Source: Curtobacterium sp. ZW137 (GTDB lineage Bacteria > Actinomycetota > Actinomycetes > Actinomycetales > Microbacteriaceae). From it: a stretch of 64,000 nt of DNA. Position numbers and translations under genes: made by a program. Below, one piece after another: positions 58,941 to 64,000 of this stretch; the stretch's first letter is position 1; each line of letters begins with the position of its first letter. The notes beneath the pieces were generated by a model. The model was not told where the DNA came from. It ran no database searches and worked only from the letters and a program-made list of their open reading frames with translations. The stretch lies in assembly GCF_003762905.1 (NCBI RefSeq), contig NZ_RJKS01000004.1:1-64000 (forward strand), in the 5' to 3' direction.

Positions 58941-59945
58941 TCACAGGCCGGAGTAGCTGTGCAGCCCCTTGAAGAACACGTTGACGACGGAGAAGTTGAA
59001 CATCACCGCGGCGAACCCGATCAGGGCCAGCCAGGACGACCGCGCCCCACGCCAGCCGCGCGTCGCACGAGCGTGGATGTAGCCCGCGTAGACCACCCAG
59101 ATGATGAAGGTCCAGACTTCCTTGGTGTCCCAGCCCCAGTAGCGACCCCACGCACGCTCGGCCCAGATGGCGCCCGCGATGAGCGTGAAGGTCCAGAGCA
59201 CGAAGCCGACGAGCAGCACGCGGTAGGTCAGTACCTCCAGCCGGTCGGCGTCGGGCAGCGTCTCCATGAAGCGGAGCTTCTTGGCGGCGCCGGAGTGCCC
59301 GAGGCGGTACGTCTGCACGAGCTGCGACACCGCGAGCCCCGCGCCGAGCGCGAAGAACCCGGTGCCGGAGATGGCGACGAAGACGTGGATCACAAGCCAG
59401 TAGGACTGCAGTGCGGGCTGCAGCGGGACGACGGGCACGTAGTAGTTCACCGTGGCGATGCCGAGCAGGATCAGCGTCAGGCCGGTGATGAACACCCCGA
59501 GGAACTTGAGGTTCTGCCAGAACTGGACGAGCAGGAAGATCGCGATGATCAGGCCGGTGCCCGTCAGCGAGAACTCGAACATGTTGCCCCACGGCACACG
59601 GTCGGCGGCGATGCCCCGGAGGACGATCGAGCCGATGTGCAGCACGAGCGCCAGGATCGTCATCGCCATGCCGACGCGTTCGAACCGCGACCCGCGACGA
59701 CCGGAACCGGTCTTCGCGGGGGCTTCGACGCGCTCGAGCACGACGGTGCCGCCCTGCACGGTGGCGACGGTCTTCGCCTGGCGTTCCACCGCGGGGGCGG
59801 CGGCGTCGGTCGCGGCGACCGTCACTTCGCCCGCGCGCTTGGCCATGTCCAGCGCGAACGCGATGAACGCGACCACGTAGACGGCCATCGCCGAGTACGT
59901 GAGCACGACCGAGTAGGTCGCGAGGGTCGTCGTCATGTCGTTCAC
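58941..59945 (-). CDS. ccsB: Cytochrome c biogenesis protein CcsB
   Basis: A 334-residue multispan membrane protein of system II cytochrome c maturation, which with ResB moves and attaches haem to apocytochrome outside the cell. The tryptophan-rich haem-handling region AWGRYWGWDTKEVWTFIIW (WWD-like) lies in the fifth or sixth helix and His residues are in SYWLVIHVFVAISGTGFF and YAGYIHARATRGWRGA. ATG at 59945 overlaps the resB stop (ATGA). It is the last gene of the resA-ccdA-resB-ccsB operon. Confidence 0.93.
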   Translation of the reverse strand: MNDMTTTLATYSVVLTYSAMAVYVVAFIAFALDMAKRAGEVTVAATDAAAPAVERQAKTVATVQGGTVVLERVEAPAKTGSGRRGSRFERVGMAMTILALVLHIGSIVLRGIAADRVPWGNMFEFSLTGTGLIIAIFLLVQFWQNLKFLGVFITGLTLILLGIATVNYYVPVVPLQPALQSYWLVIHVFVAISGTGFFALGAGLAVSQLVQTYRLGHSGAAKKLRFMETLPDADRLEVLTYRVLLVGFVLWTFTLIAGAIWAERAWGRYWGWDTKEVWTFIIWVVYAGYIHARATRGWRGARSSWLALIGFAAVMFNFSVVNVFFKGLHSYSGL

Positions 59946-61651
59946 GAGGGCATCCTAACTCCGAGGTCCGACACGTGCCGCGTGGCGATGTCCGCCACGG
60001 CCCGTTCGAGATTGGGGTCCTCGCCGCGGGCCAGCCCCGCGTACTCGAGGTCGTACTCGCCGTGCTCGGCGCCCGTGCGGGGCACGACCTTCATCCACAC
60101 GCGACGACGCGGGACGAAGAGCGACGTCAGCAGCCCGAGGACGCTGAGGATCGCGAACCCGCCGACGAACAGCTGCGACGGGTCGTGGTGGACGTCGAGG
60201 GAGACGTAGCGCTTGACGCCGTCGAAGGTGATCGACCCGGCGCCCTTCGGCAGCGTCTTGGTCTGCCCCGGCTTCAGCTCGATGCTCTTCGTGTCCGCCT
60301 TGGTGCCGGCGATCTGCGTCAGCCCCTTGGTGTCGAGCTGGTACACGCTGCGCGGGACGCCGTCGTCGAGGCCGAGGTCACCCTCGTACACCTGCAGCGT
60401 CAGCAGCGGGTTCTCGGTGTCCGGGTAGGTCGACGCGTACGCACCGGTGGTCTGCTTGACCGCCGTCGGGTAGAAGAACCCGACCATGCCGAGCTGGTCC
60501 GGTGACGCGTCCGGCACCTTGATGACGCCCGTGGAGGTGTAGTTCGCGTCCGCGGGCAAGAATGGCACGTCGTCCTTGAACGCCACGTTGCCGTCGCCGT
60601 CGCGGATCGTGACCTGCATCGCGTAGCCGTTGCCGAGGAGGTAGACGTTCGTGCCGCCGATCGACAGCGGCTCGTTGACGCCGAGACGGCTGGTCTTCGA
60701 CTCGCCGCCCTTCTCCTTGCTCGTCACGGTGGCCGAGTAGTCCGTCGCCTGGCCGAGGGCGTTGAGGTTCCGCTCCTCGTACTTCGTGACGAACTTGTCG
60801 AGCGTCAGGTTGTAGCCCTTGAGGTCGGTCTGCTGGAACCAGCGGCCCGGGTTGAACGAGTCGTACGAGCCGAGCACGTTCGAGAAGGTCTGGCCCTCGA
60901 CCAGCAGGCGCTGACCGGTGTAGCCGAAGCCACCGCCGATGCCGACGGCCACGAGGACCCCGACGAGCGCCGCGTGGAACACCAGGTTGCCGGTCTCCCG
61001 GAGGTAGCCGCGCTCCGCGCTCACCGAGTCGCCGAACCGCTCGACGCGGTACCCGGAGCGCTTCAGCAGCGCCATCGCGCGCGTCACGGCGCGTTCGACC
61101 GACGGGAGGCCCGTGGCCGGGTCCGTCTCCGCGGCGCCGTCCGCCATCGTGTCCGGCTCCACGGCCACGGTGCGGAACCCGGCGAGTCGCGTCAGGCGGA
61201 CCGGCGTCTTCGGCGGGCGGGTGCGGAGCGCCTGCCAGTGGTGCCTAGTGCGGGGGATGATGCAGCCGATGAGCGACACGAAGAGCAGCAGGTAGATCGC
61301 CGAGAACCACACCGAGGTGTAGGTGTCGAAGACCTGCAGCTTGTCGAGGATCGGGTAGAGCGTCGCGTGGTCGGCCTTGTACTGGACGACACCGTTCGGG
61401 TCCGCGGTGCGCTGCGGCACGAGGGACCCGGGGATCGCCGCGAGGGCGAGCATCATCAGCAGGAACAGCGCGGTGCGCATGCTGGTCAGCTGGCGCCAGA
61501 AGAAGCGGACGTAGCCGACGAAGCCGAGCTTCGGCTGGTTCACGCCGCCGTCGCCGGGGCCGGCGCCGTCGACGTGGTCGGACGGGCGCATCGGGTCGGA
61601 CTCGGTGCCGTTCTCGACCCTGCTCGCGTCGGTGTCAGACTGCCGGGACAT
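59942..61651 (-). CDS. resB: Cytochrome c biogenesis protein ResB
   Basis: A 569-residue membrane partner of CcsB. Residues ~1-45 are disordered; FFWRQLTSMRTALFLLMMLA starts the first helix, with more helices near 120-140, 205-230 and one at ~490-510 framing a large extracellular domain. The family markers IPGSLVPQ and GCIIPRTRHHWQAL are present. ATG at 61651 lies inside the ccdA end (overlap of 17 bases) and is preceded by no clear ribosome site, which points to translational coupling. Confidence 0.9.
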   Translation of the reverse strand: MSRQSDTDASRVENGTESDPMRPSDHVDGAGPGDGGVNQPKLGFVGYVRFFWRQLTSMRTALFLLMMLALAAIPGSLVPQRTADPNGVVQYKADHATLYPILDKLQVFDTYTSVWFSAIYLLLFVSLIGCIIPRTRHHWQALRTRPPKTPVRLTRLAGFRTVAVEPDTMADGAAETDPATGLPSVERAVTRAMALLKRSGYRVERFGDSVSAERGYLRETGNLVFHAALVGVLVAVGIGGGFGYTGQRLLVEGQTFSNVLGSYDSFNPGRWFQQTDLKGYNLTLDKFVTKYEERNLNALGQATDYSATVTSKEKGGESKTSRLGVNEPLSIGGTNVYLLGNGYAMQVTIRDGDGNVAFKDDVPFLPADANYTSTGVIKVPDASPDQLGMVGFFYPTAVKQTTGAYASTYPDTENPLLTLQVYEGDLGLDDGVPRSVYQLDTKGLTQIAGTKADTKSIELKPGQTKTLPKGAGSITFDGVKRYVSLDVHHDPSQLFVGGFAILSVLGLLTSLFVPRRRVWMKVVPRTGAEHGEYDLEYAGLARGEDPNLERAVADIATRHVSDLGVRMPS

Positions 61652-62378
61652 AGCTCTGGATCACCGCCCCGACGCTCGACATGACGGCCGACCAGATGCC
61701 GGTGACCATGAGCAGACCGATGACGATCAGGATCGCTCCTCCGATGATGTTGACGATGCGCATGTGGCGCTTCACGACGCGGATCGCTCCCGCTGCCCAC
61801 CCGGCGCCGAGTGCCACGAGCAGGAACGGGATGCCGAGACCGAGGCAGTACGCCACCCCGAGCCACATCCCCTGCCAGGCGCTGCCGGACTGGACGCTGA
61901 GCAGGTTGATCGCGGCGAGGGTCGGGCCGAGGCACGGGGTCCAGCCGAGGCCGAACACGATGCCGAGGAGCGGCGCCCCGACGAGTCCGGTCGCGGGGGT
62001 CCACGACGGCTTCAGCGTGCGCTGCAGGAACGTGAACCGCCCGATGAACACGAGGCCCATCAGGATGACGACGACGCCGAGGACCTGGGTGATGAGGTCA
62101 CGCCAGCGCACCAGCCAGAAGCCGAGTGCGCCGAAGACGGTCGTGTACGCCACGAAGACCGCGGTGAAGCCGAGGACGAAGAGCAGCACCCCGAGGACGA
62201 CACGTCCGCGTGACCTCGAGCCGCCGTCGGCGACGCCGCTGACGTACCCGAGGTACCCGGGGACGAGCGGCAGCACGCACGGCGAGAGGAACGACACGAG
62301 CCCGGCGAGCAGTGCGACGGGCAGCGCCACGTACATCTGACCACTGAGGATCGCGTCGGAGAAGGGGTTGCTGTCCAC
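61635..62378 (-). CDS. ccdA: Thiol-disulfide interchange protein CcdA
   Basis: A 247-residue six-helix membrane protein that passes electrons from cytosolic thioredoxin to extracytoplasmic ResA. The two redox cysteines are in FLSPCVLPLVPGYLGYVSG and GLGWTPCLGPTLAAINLL. ATG at 62378. It overlaps resB and follows resA by three bases. Confidence 0.95.
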   Translation of the reverse strand: MDSNPFSDAILSGQMYVALPVALLAGLVSFLSPCVLPLVPGYLGYVSGVADGGSRSRGRVVLGVLLFVLGFTAVFVAYTTVFGALGFWLVRWRDLITQVLGVVVILMGLVFIGRFTFLQRTLKPSWTPATGLVGAPLLGIVFGLGWTPCLGPTLAAINLLSVQSGSAWQGMWLGVAYCLGLGIPFLLVALGAGWAAGAIRVVKRHMRIVNIIGGAILIVIGLLMVTGIWSAVMSSVGAVIQSYVPAV

Positions 62379-62381
62379 AGG

Positions 62382-63005
62382 TCAGGAGGCCTTGCCGCCG
62401 TCGAGCTCGTCGCCCACCAGGGTCTCGAGGATGCTCGTGCCGTCGACCGCGCCGAGGACGCGGGCGGCGACCCGGCCCTTCGTGTCGAGGACGATCGTGG
62501 CGGGCACGGCGTTCGGCGCGATCTGCCCGGAGAGCGCGAGCTGCATGGTGCCCTTGTCGGCGTCGAGCACCGTCGGGTACTGCACGCCGAACGTCCGCTC
62601 GAACGCGGCCGCGGTGGCCTTCTGGTCACGGACGTTCACGCCGATGAACTGGACGTCCTCGTCTGCGTACTCCGCCTGCACCTTGTTGAGGTACTTCGCC
62701 TCGGCACGGCAGGGCGGGCAGCTGGCGTACCAGAAGTTCAGGACGACGACCTTGCCGCGCAGGGCCTTCGCCGAGACGGTGTCGCCGTCGGAGGTCGTCG
62801 CGGAGAAGTCGACCGCGTCGGTGCGCTTGTCGGCGGCGACCTCGGTCACCGCACCGTCACCGGAGATGTAGTTCTGCGTCGTGCCGCTGCCGTACTGCTT
62901 CGACAGCGAGTCGCTGCCACCCGAGCACCCCGTGAGGGCGATCGCGGCGACGACGGCGAGCGCCCCGGCCGCGACGAACCGCTTCTTGAGACTGCGGACG
63001 ATCAC
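62382..63005 (-). CDS. resA: Thioredoxin-like lipoprotein ResA/TlpA
   Basis: A 207-residue extracytoplasmic thiol-disulfide protein that keeps apocytochrome c cysteines reduced. The lipobox LTGC gives a lipid-anchored Cys near residue 27, followed by a ~45-residue linker and a TlpA domain with the active site FWYASCPPCRAE (CPPC) and VLDADKGTMQLALSG near the cis-proline. GTG at 63005 overlaps the stop of the histidine phosphatase gene. It is first of the resA-ccdA-resB-ccsB group. Confidence 0.94.
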   Translation of the reverse strand: MIVRSLKKRFVAAGALAVVAAIALTGCSGGSDSLSKQYGSGTTQNYISGDGAVTEVAADKRTDAVDFSATTSDGDTVSAKALRGKVVVLNFWYASCPPCRAEAKYLNKVQAEYADEDVQFIGVNVRDQKATAAAFERTFGVQYPTVLDADKGTMQLALSGQIAPNAVPATIVLDTKGRVAARVLGAVDGTSILETLVGDELDGGKAS

Positions 63006-63658
63006 ACTGCTCCTTCGTCGATGGCGGTCCCCCGGAGTTCCTGCGCGGGGTCGGCGTACCCGACCTCGGTGAACCGGCCGCCCAGGGTGGCGGGCACGCG
63101 CTCCAGCGTCGTGATGCTCGACAGGTCGCAGCGGCGCTTCCGGGGGTCGTGCCAGAGCGGCTCCCCCGCCAGGCGCCGGTGCACCATCCAGATCGGGAGC
63201 TGGTGGCTGACGAGGACGACATCGCCCTCATCGACGCTCTCCCACGCGGTGGCGACCGCGGCGAGCATGCGGTTGGCGATGGACTCGTAGGCCTCGCCCC
63301 AGCTCGGTCGCAGCGGGTTCGCGATCCACGGCCACTCCGACGGCTTCCGGATGGATCGCTTCGTGAAGCCGGGAGGCTGTCCCTCGTACCGGTTCGTCGG
63401 CTCGATGAGCCGTTCGTCCAGGGTGACGTCGAGGCCGTACGCGGCGGACCACGGTGCCGCGGACTCCTGCGTGCGCTGGAGCGGCGAGGCCACGATCCGG
63501 CGGACGTCGACGCCGGCGTCCTTCCACGCGGTGGCGGACGCTGCGGCCATCCGGTGCCCGAGCTCGCTCAGTCCGAAGCCCGGGAGTCGCCCGTAGAGCA
63601 CACGGTCCGGGTTGTGTACCTCGCCGTGCCGCACGAGGTGGATTCGGGTCGCGGGCAT
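63002..63658 (-). CDS. Histidine phosphatase family protein
   Basis: A 218-residue phosphatase or mutase-like enzyme. The catalytic RHG is in TRIHLVRHGEVHNPDRVL, a second arginine in ASPLQRTQESAAP and the C-terminal His in LVSHQLPIWMVHR. Such proteins handle phosphorylated metabolites and cannot be named more precisely. ATG at 63658 is seven bases after TAGACT (63666-63671). It is cotranscribed with resA, whose GTG start overlaps its end by four bases. Confidence 0.9.
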   Translation of the reverse strand: MPATRIHLVRHGEVHNPDRVLYGRLPGFGLSELGHRMAAASATAWKDAGVDVRRIVASPLQRTQESAAPWSAAYGLDVTLDERLIEPTNRYEGQPPGFTKRSIRKPSEWPWIANPLRPSWGEAYESIANRMLAAVATAWESVDEGDVVLVSHQLPIWMVHRRLAGEPLWHDPRKRRCDLSSITTLERVPATLGGRFTEVGYADPAQELRGTAIDEGAV

Positions 63659-63725
63659 GGGTTCCAGTCTAGGTCGCGCAGCTGTTCCCACTGCCCACAC
63701 AGGCGATTGACGGCTTCGGGACCGT

Positions 63726-64000
63726 TCAGCCGAGGTGTCCGGAGAGCCTGCCGTGCAGCGCGACCGAACCCGTGTTCAGGTTCACCACCTCGACGCTCGA
63801 GCCGTGCTTCGCGAACCGCTGCTCGACCCCGTCGAGGGCGGCCACCGTGCTGGCGTCGAACACGTGCGCCTCGGACATGTCGATGACGACGTGCTCCGGG
63901 TCCTCGGCGTAGGAGAACCGGGTGACGAGGTCGTTCGACGACGCGAAGAACAGCGCACCGCGGACCCGGTACCGCACGGTCCGCTCGTCCACCGGCTCGC
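63726..64000 (-). CDS. SulP-type anion transporter, C-terminal STAS domain (partial)
   Basis: Only the last ~91 codons are in the window; the rest lies beyond base 64000. The segment shows the STAS fold: VRGALFFASSNDLVTRFSY, HVVIDMSEAHVFDASTVAAL with the conserved Ser/Thr region and EQRFAKHGSSVEVVNLNTGS. This is the cytosolic anti-sigma-antagonist-like tail of a SulP/SLC26 carrier of sulfate, bicarbonate or similar anions. A methionine codon near 63992 is internal rather than the start. Confidence 0.8.
   Translation of the reverse strand, partial: EPVDERTVRYRVRGALFFASSNDLVTRFSYAEDPEHVVIDMSEAHVFDASTVAALDGVEQRFAKHGSSVEVVNLNTGSVALHGRLSGHLG

Overview
The window is a very GC-rich actinobacterial chromosome segment with dense, mostly well-recognised genes. 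The gene content points to the family Microbacteriaceae and, by inference only, to something like Curtobacterium: a classical menaquinone pathway, a hadA-hadB-murB block next to tRNA-Trp-secE-nusG-rplK-rplA, a Ccs/Res-type cytochrome c maturation cluster, MsiK-dependent-looking sugar ABC genes, and many genes that start directly after a TANNNT -10 box. No insertion sequence, prophage, integrase, CRISPR array or rRNA is visible.

Layout. 1-14.5 kb: a HerA-like ATPase, a Bcr-type drug exporter with a divergent TetR regulator, a lipoprotein, a second MFS exporter, the transsulfuration pair metB and cbs, a fragment of a cyclic-nucleotide-binding protein, an ABC exporter, an APC amino acid permease and an AbiEi/DUF559-like protein. 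14.7-24 kb: rplJ-rplL with an attenuated leader, an OmpR-type two-component system, a three-gene operon (acyl-CoA dehydrogenase-like protein, PIG-L deacetylase fused to a NodS-like methyltransferase, family 2 glycosyltransferase) and a MacB-like permease/ATPase pair. 24-32.5 kb: a beta-propeller-like protein and a sugar catabolic cassette (two permeases, binding protein, Gfo/Idh/MocA dehydrogenase, TIM-barrel isomerase/epimerase, divergent ROK repressor), then a YqaJ-type nuclease. 32.8-43.4 kb: a Pr6Pr membrane protein, rplA, rplK, nusG, secE, tRNA-Trp, aspartate aminotransferase, murB, two MaoC-type dehydratases, tRNA-Met, tRNA-Thr, an M23 peptidase, an inositol monophosphatase family protein and tRNA-Tyr. 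43.4-64 kb: yajQ, cardiolipin synthase, an acyltransferase-like membrane protein, ferredoxin-NADP reductase, and the menaquinone genes (polyprenyl synthase, menG, menF, menD, menA, menE, menB, menC), followed by ccsB-resB-ccdA-resA, a histidine phosphatase and the end of a SulP transporter.

How the parts work together. The right third builds the respiratory chain: isochorismate to menaquinone (MenF, D, C, E, B, A, G, plus the prenyl chain synthase) and apocytochrome c reduction and haem ligation (CcdA, ResA, ResB, CcsB). The middle holds part of the transcription/translation core (SecE, NusG, L11, L1, and, 18 kb away, L10 and L7/L12). The left and centre are accessory transport, sugar use and cell-surface functions.

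Three things deserve attention. First, at roughly ten genes the last few codons including the stop codon are repeated in tandem just downstream (clearest in cbs, menA, rplA, tetR). Second, about fifteen genes look leaderless, with a TANNNT box 6-8 bases before the start codon. Third, the PIG-L/NodS-like/GT2/ACAD operon looks like an uncharacterised glycoconjugate-modifying system.
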